Shown here piece by piece: positions 1 through 8,593 of a stretch of 64,000 bases of DNA. This stretch comes from Oscillospiraceae bacterium. Its GTDB lineage: Bacteria; Bacillota; Clostridia; Oscillospirales; Ruminococcaceae. The position numbers and the translations under genes are program-made. How positions within the stretch are numbered: the stretch's first letter is position 1; every line of letters starts with the position of its first letter. Where the stretch lies: NCBI GenBank assembly GCA_018434245.1, contig JAHDPQ010000098.1, positions 1 through 64,000 of the forward strand, given 5' to 3'. Below the pieces are notes generated by a model. That model was not told the DNA's origin. It did not search any database and saw nothing but the letters and a program-made list of their open reading frames with translations.

Positions 1-113
1 CCCTTGATAAACATGGAGCGGTTGTCCATGCCAAGACCCCGGGCCAAAACCGCGTTTTCCACCGCAAGGGCCACAATAGCGGTGGAGACAAAAAGCAGGA
101 AGGAATTTTCCAT
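1..113 (-). CDS. rnfA: Rnf-like complex subunit A, N-terminal fragment cut by window edge
   Basis: The first 37 codons of a membrane protein read leftward off the window edge. The peptide starts MENSFLLFVSTAIVALAVEN and continues with a short VLARGLGMDN stretch, which matches the start of RnfA/RsxA/NqrE proteins (hydrophobic helix, then a Phe/Val-Leu-x-x-x-Leu-Gly turn). RnfA is an integral membrane subunit of the ferredoxin:NAD oxidoreductase that couples electron transfer to ion pumping. A GGGAG ribosome site lies just upstream of the ATG. It follows the rnfE gene by 65 bases in the same direction, the order E-A expected for Rnf operons; rnfB would be expected outside the window. The call rests on a short N-terminus and gene order. 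Confidence 0.7.
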   Translation of the reverse strand, partial: MENSFLLFVSTAIVALAVENAVLARGLGMDNRSMFIK

Positions 114-178
114 GACATTCTCCCAAAAGCAGTGCTGTTGATGTGGAATTTTTCTTTCAAGCGCCATAAGGATGTGGA

Positions 179-859
179 TTATAGAACCACATCATCCTCA
201 ATGACGGAGAACCTTGCCTCCCGCAGGGCACGCTCCCGCAGGGCCAGACCCAATAGCTTTTTGTTGAGGACCTTGGCCCCTGCCAATAAAAAGCCCACCA
301 TGATAAATCCAAAGAAGGGCACCAGAACCCCCGGCAGCCGCAGAAAGACGGCAACGGGATTGCCCCACAGAGTTCCGCTGCCCAAATACTCCCGGAAGAA
401 GGAGAGGAAGAACATCAGGACAGAAAACCCTACCACGTTGAGGAATGCTCCCCGCAGCACAGGCAGAGGGGGGGCATCGTGGGCCAGAGAGTTGGACTGG
501 GTCAAAGTCATGCCGTTGACAGCCATCAAATAAATATAGATTCCCAAAGAATCCACAACCCCCCGGAAGAAGGCGAGCAGCCACAGGCGGGCCACCACCA
601 TCAACAGGGTGGAAGCCGCCACGTTGACAATGGGGCGGGCACCCCGGGGACAGTGGCGGGCGGCCAGCAAAGCCACCACCATGGTTCCCATATGCACCAC
701 CAACAGCTCCAGCGAAAGGGCGGCGGCAGCCCGCAAACTCACCGAGGTGGCAATCAAAAAGGGAAGATTTAGCCCGATCATCAGAACCGGGCTTTGGGAA
801 AACAAAGCGGCAATCAGTTTATGCCTTTTTCGGTATCTTCTCACCTTCGAGAGTTCCAA
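179..859 (-). CDS. rnfE: Rnf-like electron transport complex subunit E
   Basis: A 226-residue polytopic membrane protein of the RnfE/RsxE/NqrD family, part of the membrane core of the Rnf complex that moves electrons between reduced ferredoxin and NAD while translocating Na+ or H+. The family signature FREYLGSGTLWG and a later PFFGFIMVGFLLAG stretch are present, and about six hydrophobic helices can be drawn. The start is a TTG preceded by AGGAGG at seven bases. It overlaps the end of rnfD by 41 bases, which leaves no room for the rnfG gene that normally sits between D and E. The C-terminus ends in a charged tail. Family assignment is firm; whether the complex works like standard Rnf is uncertain (see RnfC and RnfD). 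Confidence 0.88.
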   Translation of the reverse strand: MELSKVRRYRKRHKLIAALFSQSPVLMIGLNLPFLIATSVSLRAAAALSLELLVVHMGTMVVALLAARHCPRGARPIVNVAASTLLMVVARLWLLAFFRGVVDSLGIYIYLMAVNGMTLTQSNSLAHDAPPLPVLRGAFLNVVGFSVLMFFLSFFREYLGSGTLWGNPVAVFLRLPGVLVPFFGFIMVGFLLAGAKVLNKKLLGLALRERALREARFSVIEDDVVL

Positions 860-1823
860 GCTTCTTCCTCCTCATCCAGCGGGCAATCCGTTCTCCCACC
901 ATATCGAATCCCCAGACAGCGGCGTTCATCAGCAGCAGGGCAAAGGTGATGCCCTCTTCCATGTTTCCAAAGTGGCGAAACAGCATCACCATCACACCGG
1001 ATGTGATGCCAAAGGCTACCTTGGACAGTTCCCGCTTGGGGGTGGTGACCGGGTCCCCCAGCAAAAAGATACCGCCAAACAACAACAGGCCGGTGGCCAG
1101 CTCAAATCCTACCGAGGCAAGGCCTCCGGCGGCACTGCGGGGAAAAGCAAAGGCCAGCACCGCCACTGTGGCAAAAAAGCTCACCGGCATGGACCAACGC
1201 ACCGTCCCCCGGGAAACCAGGTATATCAGACAGGCAATCAATACTAGAATATTAGTGGCGCCCATGGGCCCGGGATATTTACCCAGCAGCATAGACATAA
1301 CGTCGTAGCCAGGGGTTCCCCCCAGCCGCAGAATAAAGGCGGGAGAGGTAGCCAGCGTAAATTCGGCAGCCTTCCACAGGGGTAGCTTTAAATCCGCCGA
1401 GGGATAGGTGAACAGGGCGTCTCCAAAACAGATGGCGGCAAAGGAAAACCCCGCCGCCGCCGGATTAAACACGTTGTGTCCCACTCCCCCAAAGGGAGCC
1501 TTAGCCACCACAATGGCAAAGATACCTGCCACTGCCACGATGTGATATTCCACCGAGGCAGGCATCATTAAAGGCAGAATCATCCCGGTGACAACAGCAG
1601 AAAAATCCCGTAGGTTGTACCGTTTTTTGGAAATGACGCTGCACAGAATATCACAGAGCAGGCAGACAGAGACGGAAAACAGTCCCAGTACCAGAGGCCG
1701 GGGACCGTGGTAATAAAAAGCCATGGCGTATAAAAAACTCAGGGCGGCAATGGCGTCGGCCATCACTCCCCTAGTGGTTTGGCTCATTCGAATGTGAGGA
1801 GCCGGATACTGCTTGAGTTGCAT
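819..1823 (-). CDS. rnfD: Rnf-like electron transport complex subunit D
   Basis: A 334-residue polytopic membrane protein of the RnfD/NqrB family. The conserved GGVGHNVFNPAAAG segment (about residues 112-125) and the LLGDPVTTP segment identify the family. In standard RnfD a threonine in an (S/D)GAT motif carries covalent FMN added by ApbE. Here the matching place reads TLATSPA (Thr159), lacking the acidic residue and the Gly of the flavin-transfer motif, so flavinylation is doubtful. Start ATG with GGAGG four bases upstream; rnfC lies 48 bases upstream and rnfE overlaps the 3 prime end. Family membership is seen in the sequence; loss of the flavin site is inferred from motif comparison by eye. 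Confidence 0.88.
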   Translation of the reverse strand: MQLKQYPAPHIRMSQTTRGVMADAIAALSFLYAMAFYYHGPRPLVLGLFSVSVCLLCDILCSVISKKRYNLRDFSAVVTGMILPLMMPASVEYHIVAVAGIFAIVVAKAPFGGVGHNVFNPAAAGFSFAAICFGDALFTYPSADLKLPLWKAAEFTLATSPAFILRLGGTPGYDVMSMLLGKYPGPMGATNILVLIACLIYLVSRGTVRWSMPVSFFATVAVLAFAFPRSAAGGLASVGFELATGLLLFGGIFLLGDPVTTPKRELSKVAFGITSGVMVMLFRHFGNMEEGITFALLLMNAAVWGFDMVGERIARWMRRKKLGTLEGEKIPKKA

Positions 1824-1871
1824 AAATCCTCCGCTGAAATCGTTCAGTCGTTGCCGTCCACAGGCCGTGGG

Positions 1872-3077
1872 CTATTCGGCGTTGGGCAAATCCTTGAGGA
1901 GATCGTCGTCCTGAGCATCTGCTTCCTCCTCAGGAACGGAAGGAGCCTCACCGGTGGGAGGGCTCTCCTCCAAAGGAGCATTCGGCTCCGGCCGGGTAGA
2001 ACTGGGGGAGCTCGCCCCGGCTTCGGGGGTATCCTCCTCTTCCTCCCCCGGAACCTTGCCCAGAGCGTATGCCTTGGCTGTGGCCACCGAGGTCGCCACC
2101 TCCAGCTTGGAAGGACAGATATAACTGCAGGTTCCGCATCCGATACAAAGCTGAGGGTCAAAGAGCGGCAGCCCTGCGTAGTAGTTGGTCTGTACCAACC
2201 GGTGAATATACATGGGGTTGAGCCCCGAGGGGCAAACCTGCTCGCAGCGTCCGCAGCCGATGCAGGTATAGTGGGCATCCCGCTGGTTTTCCCGCACCGC
2301 CAAAATGGCCCGGGTGGTGTGGGTGATGAGGGTATTCTCGGTATCCAGAATGGAAACCCCGGTCATGGAGCCGCCGCAGACCACACGGGTGGGCTGTTGG
2401 GTCAGGCCGCAGCGTTCCAGCACCTGCATCACCGTCATCCCCAAAGAAACCTCCAGATTCATGGGGCAGGCCACACAGTTGCCCGCCACCGTCAAAAACA
2501 CGGTGCTTTGCTGCTTTTGCTGGTAGACCGCCCGGGCCAGATGAATGAGAGCGCCTACCCCCACTACCAGACGGGGCATATCCCCCAGGTGGCTGAGCCG
2601 TTTCTGCTGGTAGGCGGGGTAACCTCCCCGCACCCGCATCACCTTGATTTTTTGAATGGAGTGGGGAATGCGGGTTTCCAGGTCGGTGATCATCTTGTAC
2701 ACCATGATCCGCTTTTCCTGACAGCCTGCGACGGTACAGCAAAGCTCCAACCCGTCGGCTACCTCTTCCCCCATTTGCAGAAGAGGCCCGATGCGGCTGG
2801 AAACATAGGGCTCGTCATCCACCGCGTCGGCGATGATGATTTTGGCCTTGCCCTGACTTTTCCTCAGCTTGCGGTAAAGGAGCTTGCCGTCCCGCTCGTC
2901 CACAATCCGGGCCAGGCGGGCCAGCTCAATGATGGCGTCCTGCTCGGTCTGCACCGCAATTTGTTTTAAATCCAGCTTGAGGGAGTCGGTCTGGGGATGG
3001 ACAAAGCGAAGAACAGGTTTGGAAAAAGCGGGCTCCTTGTGCTGGCTGAGCACGATACCCTTGGAAAACATAGGCAT
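1872..3077 (-). CDS. rnfC: Truncated RnfC-like iron-sulfur subunit with acidic tail
   Basis: A 401-residue protein resembling RnfC, the soluble NADH/FMN and [4Fe-4S] subunit at the cytoplasmic face of Rnf. The start (FSKGIVLSQHKE) and the C-terminal pair of CxxCxxCxxxCP motifs (Cys272/275/278/282 and 311/314/317/321) fit the family. The middle differs: the roughly 80-residue barrel-sandwich part after the N-terminus is missing, the GGAGFPTHVK glycine-rich nucleotide loop reads DGKLLYRKLRK, and the ECEPY motif reads DDEPY. The last 60 residues are an acidic Pro/Ser/Glu tail. It is the first gene of the rnfCDEA run. I infer that NADH and FMN binding is altered or lost; the electron partner is unknown. 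Confidence 0.8.
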   Translation of the reverse strand: MPMFSKGIVLSQHKEPAFSKPVLRFVHPQTDSLKLDLKQIAVQTEQDAIIELARLARIVDERDGKLLYRKLRKSQGKAKIIIADAVDDEPYVSSRIGPLLQMGEEVADGLELCCTVAGCQEKRIMVYKMITDLETRIPHSIQKIKVMRVRGGYPAYQQKRLSHLGDMPRLVVGVGALIHLARAVYQQKQQSTVFLTVAGNCVACPMNLEVSLGMTVMQVLERCGLTQQPTRVVCGGSMTGVSILDTENTLITHTTRAILAVRENQRDAHYTCIGCGRCEQVCPSGLNPMYIHRLVQTNYYAGLPLFDPQLCIGCGTCSYICPSKLEVATSVATAKAYALGKVPGEEEEDTPEAGASSPSSTRPEPNAPLEESPPTGEAPSVPEEEADAQDDDLLKDLPNAE

Positions 3078-3189
3078 GATGTTGGTCTTCCTTTATACTG
3101 CGAATTCCGAAAGAGCTGCGCAATTTGTTGACGCGGGAACAGGCCCTGAAAGAGGCGTCTCTGTACCCAGCAGACAGGAGGGGTGAGAG

Positions 3190-3765
3190 ATGGAGTTTGT
3201 GTTGGTAGATGACGATAAGCTAAAGGTCTTTCTCACCCGGAAGGATTTGGAGGAACTGGGGATCAACTACGAAAGCATCGACTATTCCGACGAAAACACC
3301 CGCAAGGCTCTGGTATCCCTATTGGAACAGGGGCGCGCCCAAGCAGGATTCAATCCCCGTCGCGCCAAACTGTATATCGAGGTGTTTCCCAGTCAGGACG
3401 GAGGGTGTGTCATCTACTACACCCGCTTACAGGGGGGAGAGGTCTTTGCTGCCGGACGGTTTGTGCCGGGCCCTGCACCGGTGGTGTTTGCCTTCGAGTG
3501 TTCCGAGGCCTTGATCCGGGCCTGCGCGGGAGCCAAGCTCCGCTGCGTCCACCGGATCTTGCGCAGCAGTCTGTATCTATTGGAAAAGCAGTACCGGCTG
3601 GTGATCTGGCCTTTGGATTATTCGGATAATTTAAGCGTCCTCTTTCTTTCGGAGTACGGAAAAGCCGTGGGAGAAGGTGCGGTTCTGGCCGCCTTTATCG
3701 AGGAACACGGCAAGCTTCTGGTGCTGGAAAACGCCATCGAAACCCTGGCCGAGCTCCAAGCCTAA
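3190..3765 (+). CDS. mecA: MecA-family adaptor protein
   Basis: A 191-residue MecA/YpbH-type adaptor, which in Bacilli delivers substrates to the ClpC AAA+ unfoldase for degradation by ClpP. The N-terminal domain starts MEFVLVDDDKLKVFLTRKDL, the typical target-binding part, followed by a LEELGINYESIDYSDENTRK helix region and, from about residue 95, the C-terminal ferredoxin-like ClpC-binding domain. Length is slightly under the usual 210-240 residues, with a short linker. An AGGAGGGG ribosome site precedes the ATG. It is transcribed divergently from the rnf operon and convergently with rpe. Substrates here are unknown. Confidence 0.85.
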   Translation: MEFVLVDDDKLKVFLTRKDLEELGINYESIDYSDENTRKALVSLLEQGRAQAGFNPRRAKLYIEVFPSQDGGCVIYYTRLQGGEVFAAGRFVPGPAPVVFAFECSEALIRACAGAKLRCVHRILRSSLYLLEKQYRLVIWPLDYSDNLSVLFLSEYGKAVGEGAVLAAFIEEHGKLLVLENAIETLAELQA

Positions 3766-3789
3766 AGCCTCTGTGCTTCCAAAGGAAAG

Positions 3790-3807
3790 GCCGGGAAAGT
3801 TTCCGGC
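3790..3807 (-). terminator. Possible terminator after rpe
   Basis: A GCCGG/CCGGC stem extended by AAA/TTT, followed on the minus strand by CTTTCCTTT. It lies about 90 bases past the rpe stop, between two convergent genes. The T-tract is interrupted, so confidence is moderate. Confidence 0.4.
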
Positions 3808-3898
3808 AAAACCGGAACCTTTGAGCCTTCCAAACCATATCAAGCTCTCTCCTTAACCGTGCCCGGTTTTAGAGGAAAAATCCGCGGCAAACAGGGGG

Positions 3899-4558
3899 TT
3901 AAACCGCTCCGGCGCAGCTTTCCCGCAGAGTGTGGACCGCGGCGGCGTAATCCGGCTGCCGGAACAGAGAAGAACCCGCCACAAAGACATTGGCTCCTGC
4001 CTTGGCGGCAATGGGGCCGGTGGTGTCGTCAATGCCACCGTCCACCTGCAGCAGAACGGAAAGCCCTCGATTGTCAATTTCCTGCCGGATGACCGCAACC
4101 TTGGACATCATGTGCTCCATAAAGCTTTGGCCGCCAAAGCCCGGCTCTACCGTCATCACCAGAACCATGTCGATCTGGTCCAGATAGGGGAACACCGCCT
4201 CGGCCGGCGTCACCGGTTTGAGGACCAGCCCCGGCTTTGCTCCCCCCTGCCGAATGAACTCAATGGTTTGATCGATGGGGGAATCCGCCTCCAAATGAAA
4301 GGTAATGTAATCGGCCCCTGCCTGCAAGAAATCCTTTGCATAGCGCAGAGGCTCGCTGATCATCAGATGTACATCAAAGGGAATGGAAAGACGGGGCCGA
4401 AGACTTTTGATCACCGGCGCGCCAAAGGAAATATTGGGGACAAAGTGGCCGTCCATCACATCCAGATGCAGCAAATCGGCACCGGCGGCCTCCATGGCCA
4501 AAGATTCCTCTCCCAACCGGGAAAAATCGCAGGCCAGTACCGAAGGGGCAATCTTCAT
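3899..4558 (-). CDS. rpe: Ribulose-phosphate 3-epimerase
   Basis: A 219-residue TIM-barrel enzyme that interconverts D-ribulose 5-phosphate and D-xylulose 5-phosphate in the cytosolic pentose phosphate pathway. It shows the family motifs in order: MKIAPSVLACDFSRLGEE, LHLDVMDGHFVPNISFG with the metal-binding His and catalytic Asp, FDVHLMI, VMTVEPGFGGQSF, and VDGGID near the phosphate site. Full family length. The gene has its own promoter (TTGACC, 17 bases, TACAAT on the minus strand) and is monocistronic, facing mecA. Confidence 0.97.
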   Translation of the reverse strand: MKIAPSVLACDFSRLGEESLAMEAAGADLLHLDVMDGHFVPNISFGAPVIKSLRPRLSIPFDVHLMISEPLRYAKDFLQAGADYITFHLEADSPIDQTIEFIRQGGAKPGLVLKPVTPAEAVFPYLDQIDMVLVMTVEPGFGGQSFMEHMMSKVAVIRQEIDNRGLSVLLQVDGGIDDTTGPIAAKAGANVFVAGSSLFRQPDYAAAVHTLRESCAGAV

Positions 4559-4622
4559 AACCGTTTCCTCCCTGTTTTAAGCCGCTCAAAAGGCGGCGCA
4601 ATTAGCATGAAAGCGCACTCCT

Positions 4623-4651
4623 ATTGTAAACCAAGAGACAAAAAAGGTCAA
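4623..4651 (-). promoter_or_regulatory. Sigma-A promoter of rpe
   Basis: On the minus strand TTGACC is followed after 17 bases by TACAAT, 65 bases upstream of the rpe start. Both boxes are close to consensus. Confidence 0.7.
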
Positions 4652-4836
4652 CTTCTATTTGGCGTCCCACCCCTTGCCCCCGGCGGCCCCAAGCCTTTTT
4701 TGCCCCGGTAGGTTCTTATGGGTTTGCCTAGTGGAAAAAGAGGACGCTTTTTTATTAAAAAAATTCATGCCGATAGAATTTTGCCCTATTTTTCAGCTTA
4801 AATAGAATGAATTTGCAATTTTTGGTCAAAATCATA

Positions 4837-4865
4837 TTGTGCTTTGCCGGTAAAATGATTATAAT
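4837..4865 (+). promoter_or_regulatory. Sigma-A promoter of the small acidic membrane protein gene
   Basis: TTGTGC, 17 bases, perfect TATAAT, in an AT-rich stretch 48 bases before the ATG at 4913. The rest of the roughly 350-base interval after rpe (4559-4912) holds only the rpe promoter and this one. Confidence 0.65.
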
Positions 4866-4912
4866 AAAACGAGAAGTAGACTCATTAGATATAAAAGAAA
4901 GGGAAAAAGACT

Positions 4913-5131
4913 ATGAAAAAGAGTACCTTCCTGTCGTGTGTAGCGCTTTTTGTGGCCGCTGTGGGCGTTGTGATCGCTCTGGCCGCTTATTTTAAAAATC
5001 GCAGCAGCTACCTGTATGATGACGACGACGATTTTATGTTTGACGACCCCGACGATCTGGAATACTATGCTGCCGACCTTTCGGAAGAGGAAGAATCCGC
5101 TCCCTCCGACGAAGGGGACATCAGCTTCTAA
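4913..5131 (+). CDS. Small single-pass membrane protein with acidic tail
   Basis: A 72-residue protein I do not recognise by name. Residues 5-27 form one hydrophobic helix behind an MKKS start, and the rest is very acidic, with a DDDDD run and EEEE cluster. Topology is probably a short N-terminal anchor with the acidic tail outside, or a signal-anchor. It has its own promoter, an AGAAAGGG ribosome site and its own terminator, so it is very likely a real single gene. No function can be assigned from sequence. Confidence 0.75.
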   Translation: MKKSTFLSCVALFVAAVGVVIALAAYFKNRSSYLYDDDDDFMFDDPDDLEYYAADLSEEEESAPSDEGDISF

Positions 5132-5171
5132 TTGGTTGGCTGGATAAGCCCCCAGACGTTGCAGCAATGCG

Positions 5172-5206
5172 GCCTGCCCCGAGTAAGGGCGGGCTGTTTT
5201 GGTTTT
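5172..5206 (+). terminator. Terminator of the small acidic membrane protein gene
   Basis: Eight-base stem GCCTGCCC/GGGCGGGC (one G-U pair), seven-base loop, then TGTTTTGGTTTT, 40 bases past the stop codon. Confidence 0.6.
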
Positions 5207-5272
5207 GCGTCTTGGGGGAGGAAACGCGGTACAGCTGCTCCCTCTCCCTTGGCTCTGGAAAGCCCCGGCCAG

Positions 5273-5302
5273 AAAAAAGGACCGCCAACCGGCGGTCCTT
5301 TT
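5273..5302. terminator. Bidirectional terminator, mainly for gltX
   Basis: Perfect stem GGACCGCC/GGCGGTCC with a four-base loop, flanked by A6 on the left and T4 on the right. Read on the minus strand it ends in six U just past the gltX stop. Confidence 0.85.
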
Positions 5303-5313
5303 GATTACAGAAG

Positions 5314-6774
5314 TTAACCCAGTTCTTTTTCCAGACGCAGAATGCCGTCCTCCAGACGGGAGAGGGAGTCGGCCTTGCCCAAAAGATAGGCAAGTTCTAC
5401 GCCGCCGCCAGGAGTTACCGCTTTGCCGGAAAGAGCTACCCGCAAAGGCCAAAGCACCGCCCCGTTCTTCACCCCCAGTTTTTCGATCAGGGCAAAGAGG
5501 GCGTCGTGAATGGCCTGCTGGCTCCAATCTTCCAGGCCTTCCAGCACAGGCTTTATTTCCCGCAGCATGGCAAGGGCCCCCGGCTTGTCGGTCTTCATCT
5601 TCTTGTGGATGTGAAGCTGGGTGTCGTAGTCGGGCAGCGCATCCAAGAAGTCCACCTTTTCCGGCAGGTCGGAAAGAAGCTCGCAGCGGGCCTGGAGCAG
5701 GGCGCAGAGGGCGGCGGTATCAACATCCTGCCGGTGGAGGGTCTTGCGCAGCCAGGGCAGCGCCGCTGCGTGGAACTCCTCGGGGGAAAGGCTGCGAATC
5801 CACTCGGCGTTAATATAGTTGAGCTTGAGGGTATCAAAGATGGCGGGGGATTTGGAAAGCCCTTTGACGTCAAAGGCTTCCACCAATTCGGGCAGGGAAA
5901 AGATTTCCCGCTCGCCGCCGGGGGACCAGCCCAACAGGGCCACGTAGTTGAGGATGGCTCCGGTGAGGTAGCCCTTTTCCACCAAATCCTGATAGGAGGC
6001 GTCTCCGTGGCGCTTGCTCAGTTTTTCGGTTTGGTTTTTCATCACCGGGGCGCAGTGGATATACTCCGGAACCTGCCAGCCAAAGGCCTTATAGAGCAGG
6101 TTGTACTTGGGGGAGGAGCTGAGGTACTCGTTGCCCCGGATCACATGGGTGATTCCCATGAGGTGGTCGTCGATGACGTTGGCAAAGTTGTAGGTGGGCA
6201 TCCCGTCGCTTTTCAGAAGGATTTGATCTTCCAGCTCGGCGTTGTCCACGGTAATCGCACCGTACACAATGTCTTTAAAGGTGGTTTTGCCTTCCCGGGG
6301 CATCTTCTGTCGGATGACATAGGGCATCCCCGCCTCCAGATTGGCGGCAATCTCCTCCGGGGAAAGGCGGCTGCACCGTCCGTCGTACCGGGTGGGGACA
6401 TCCACCTTTTCCAGATTCCGGGTCTGGGCGGCATCGTCCTTCTGGCAGAAGCAGCGGTAGGCATGTCCCTTTTCCACCAGCTCCAGAGCGTAGTCCTTGT
6501 ACATGCCCATCCGCTCGCTCTGAATATAGGGGCCGACGGGACCGCCAATGTCGGGACCTTCGTCCCACAAAAGGCCGGTTTCCCGCAGGGTGTCGTAGAT
6601 CACATCCACGGCTCCCTCCACCAGACGGCCCTGATCGGTGTCCTCGATCCGCAGCAGAAACTTACCCCCCTCTTTTTTAGCCACCAAATAGGCGTAAAGG
6701 GCGGTGCGCAGGTTGCCCACGTGCATGTAGCCGGTGGGACTGGGGGCAAACCGGGTTCGAACGGTATCTAGCAT
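5314..6774 (-). CDS. gltX: Glutamyl-tRNA synthetase
   Basis: A 486-residue class I aminoacyl-tRNA synthetase that charges tRNA-Glu (and probably tRNA-Gln, as is usual in Firmicutes that use the amidotransferase route). The HIGH-type motif [11 protein letters not shown] lies at residues 11-21 and the KMSKS-type motif KLSKRHGD near residue 250. A C-terminal anticodon-binding helical domain follows. Length fits GltX. No T-box (no AGGGUGGNACCGCG-like stretch) is visible upstream. The start ATG follows AAGGAAAG. It lies downstream of the QueG-like gene on the same strand with a 63-base gap. Confidence 0.97.
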   Translation of the reverse strand: MLDTVRTRFAPSPTGYMHVGNLRTALYAYLVAKKEGGKFLLRIEDTDQGRLVEGAVDVIYDTLRETGLLWDEGPDIGGPVGPYIQSERMGMYKDYALELVEKGHAYRCFCQKDDAAQTRNLEKVDVPTRYDGRCSRLSPEEIAANLEAGMPYVIRQKMPREGKTTFKDIVYGAITVDNAELEDQILLKSDGMPTYNFANVIDDHLMGITHVIRGNEYLSSSPKYNLLYKAFGWQVPEYIHCAPVMKNQTEKLSKRHGDASYQDLVEKGYLTGAILNYVALLGWSPGGEREIFSLPELVEAFDVKGLSKSPAIFDTLKLNYINAEWIRSLSPEEFHAAALPWLRKTLHRQDVDTAALCALLQARCELLSDLPEKVDFLDALPDYDTQLHIHKKMKTDKPGALAMLREIKPVLEGLEDWSQQAIHDALFALIEKLGVKNGAVLWPLRVALSGKAVTPGGGVELAYLLGKADSLSRLEDGILRLEKELG

Positions 6775-6837
6775 AGCTGTTCTTTCCTTCCTGTACAGGA
6801 TTCATGATTTACAGATGGATCCGTGATCTTAATCAGC

Positions 6838-7641
6838 TTAGTTATCCTGCCCAATCAGCCCTAAATTGCGCAGAAGCACCTTTTCCCCCCGGTAGGCATA
6901 GGCTTTAACGGCAAGAGCCTCCGTCAGGTTTTCCCGGGTAAGATGCGGCAGGGGGTTTTGCCGCATCTCGGGGAGGGGGGAGAGCACCGTCCCCCTGTGG
7001 GGGCAGGCGTCCAGACAGATGTCGCAGCCCCAGACCATCTTCCCCCGGCGGATTTGCTCTGCCTGCCAGGGTTCCAGCTCTCCCCGCTTTTGGGTGAGAA
7101 AGGAGCGGCACCGCTCCCGCACAAAGCCCTCCCCCGTCAAGGCGCCGGTAGGGCAGGCCCGCAGGCAGGCCCCGCAGTGGCCGCAATTTCCCGGCAGAGG
7201 CCGGTCCGGCTCCAGAGCAAGGTCGGTGACCACGCTGCCGATAAACACATGGCAGCCGTAATCCGGGGCGATGATCATGCCGTGAAGGCCCTTGTGGCCC
7301 AGCCCGGCCAGCACTGCCGCCTCCACCTCGGGAATGGGGGAAATGTCTACAAAGGGGACAAATGCGTAAGGGGGAAAGGCTTGTCTCAAACCGGAGCAGA
7401 CCTGCTCCAACAGCGCCCCCGCCGCGGGATGGTAGTCGTCGCAAAGGGCGTAGCGGGCCACGTTGCGCCAGGGGAACTCCCCGGGGTAGTAGGGCAGCAG
7501 GCAGACGATAACGCTTTTGGCGCCCCAGGGCATCCGGCTTTTGGCCCGGCACTCCAACAAAGGGGGCAGGGCATCCAAAGCACAGACCCCCACCCGTTGG
7601 ATGCCCCGGGCCTCAAACAGGCGGGCAATCTTCCCTTTCAC
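6838..7641 (-). CDS. QueG-like iron-sulfur reductase (short form)
   Basis: A 267-residue protein of the epoxyqueuosine reductase/4Fe-4S double cluster family. I chose a GTG start at 7641 because GGAGG lies seven bases before it and family similarity begins there; an earlier in-frame start would add 51 unconvincing residues. It keeps the FVDISPIPE segment with the Asp used as proton donor in QueG, followed by AGLGHKG, then two cluster motifs CGHCGACLRACPTGAL and CDICLDACPHRG. It lacks the C-terminal HEAT-repeat region of full QueG (about 380 residues). QueG reduces epoxyqueuosine in tRNA; the short form could do this or act as another B12/Fe-S reductase. Confidence 0.7.
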   Translation of the reverse strand: MKGKIARLFEARGIQRVGVCALDALPPLLECRAKSRMPWGAKSVIVCLLPYYPGEFPWRNVARYALCDDYHPAAGALLEQVCSGLRQAFPPYAFVPFVDISPIPEVEAAVLAGLGHKGLHGMIIAPDYGCHVFIGSVVTDLALEPDRPLPGNCGHCGACLRACPTGALTGEGFVRERCRSFLTQKRGELEPWQAEQIRRGKMVWGCDICLDACPHRGTVLSPLPEMRQNPLPHLTRENLTEALAVKAYAYRGEKVLLRNLGLIGQDN

Positions 7642-7908
7642 AGCCCGGCCTCCGCAGAAGGCAGGCGGGGAACAGAAAGCAGGGCTTGATTTGCATAATG
7701 GGCAAACATTGTCATGATGTGCTTCCTTTAACGGACAGTATAGCACTCTTCCGAATCTTTCTATAAAAACGGCAGGTGTCTTGTTCCTGATCATACATCA
7801 TTTTCATGAGATTCTCAAGTCTTAGGGCAGATTGCAGCGGCGGCAAAGCTTTGGCCTGCTCCCCCTTCCCTCCCGGCGAGGACGGCACAACCTTGCGGCA
7901 GGCTGAAA

Positions 7909-7932
7909 CAGGGACGGCTTTCGCCGTCCCTG
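7909..7932 (-). terminator. Ten-base-pair hairpin with GAAA tetraloop in a gene-free interval
   Basis: On the minus strand CAGGGACGGC pairs perfectly with GCCGTCCCTG around a GAAA tetraloop, followed by TTTC. It lies about 140 bases past the stop of the P-loop gene and may end its transcript, although the T-run is short. The rest of the 7642-8068 interval shows nothing else I can support. Confidence 0.45.
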
Positions 7933-8068
7933 CCAAACTCATACGGTGCGCCTAAAAAGGCAAGTGGCGCGTTTCTGCTGTGGTTTGATGGCATCACAAC
8001 CACACAGGTAAGCAAATCTTCTGCCTGTACGCCGGGAGGAACACACCTCTTCCCCTGCCAAAAGCAGT

Positions 8069-8491
8069 TTAGACAGCAAATTGCCGGATCCGCTCGGGAA
8101 GCTCCGCCATATCGCAGGAAACGGTGAGGGTAATGGTGATTTCGCTGTCTTTGGTAAGATCGCTAAGCCGCTGCACAAAATCGGCCATGCCTTCAAAATC
8201 CTTGCAGTCCTTGCCGCAGAGAATCTTAAAGGTGGCGTCGCCGAACACCTCGGTGATGTCGTAGTTTCCGGCCAGCAGCCCGGCGATAAAGCCGTAGTAG
8301 GCCTCCGCTCCCTTGATGCTGTACTCCTCGATGTTAATCAGGCGGATATGGTAGCTCAGGTCAAAGCGCAGGGAATGCCCCTGTTCAATACAGACCACAT
8401 TGCCCTTGGAAACCTTGGCGGCTTCCTGCACCTGTTGAATGAGCTTTTTGGTTTTACCAGAACCTCTGCTGCCCACAATCAATTTTACCAT
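8069..8491 (-). CDS. Small P-loop ATP-binding protein
   Basis: A 140-residue protein with an N-terminal Walker A motif GSRGSGKTK right after the first strand (VKLIV). Conserved proteins of this size occur in Clostridia and are annotated only as ATP-binding or twitching-motility-like; I do not know a function. No clear helicase or kinase motifs follow. I prefer the second Met (8491) because AAGGA lies at the right distance; a start three codons earlier is also possible. It lies alone between pgi and the QueG-like gene, all on the minus strand. Confidence 0.75.
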   Translation of the reverse strand: MVKLIVGSRGSGKTKKLIQQVQEAAKVSKGNVVCIEQGHSLRFDLSYHIRLINIEEYSIKGAEAYYGFIAGLLAGNYDITEVFGDATFKILCGKDCKDFEGMADFVQRLSDLTKDSEITITLTVSCDMAELPERIRQFAV

Positions 8492-8593
8492 GCGAATCAT
8501 CCTTTTCTTCTGTTATCGTTGTGCGGATAGAAAAGTAGCGAACGGCCGGAAAGCGCCGGAGCCTCCGTTGCTCTCAGGCCGCGATTGCCTTAA

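Noticed and set aside
6775..6837. T-box upstream of gltX (also considered at hisS, 21001-21046)
   Set aside because: Gaps are too short and no AGGGUGGNACCGCG-like T-box sequence is present.
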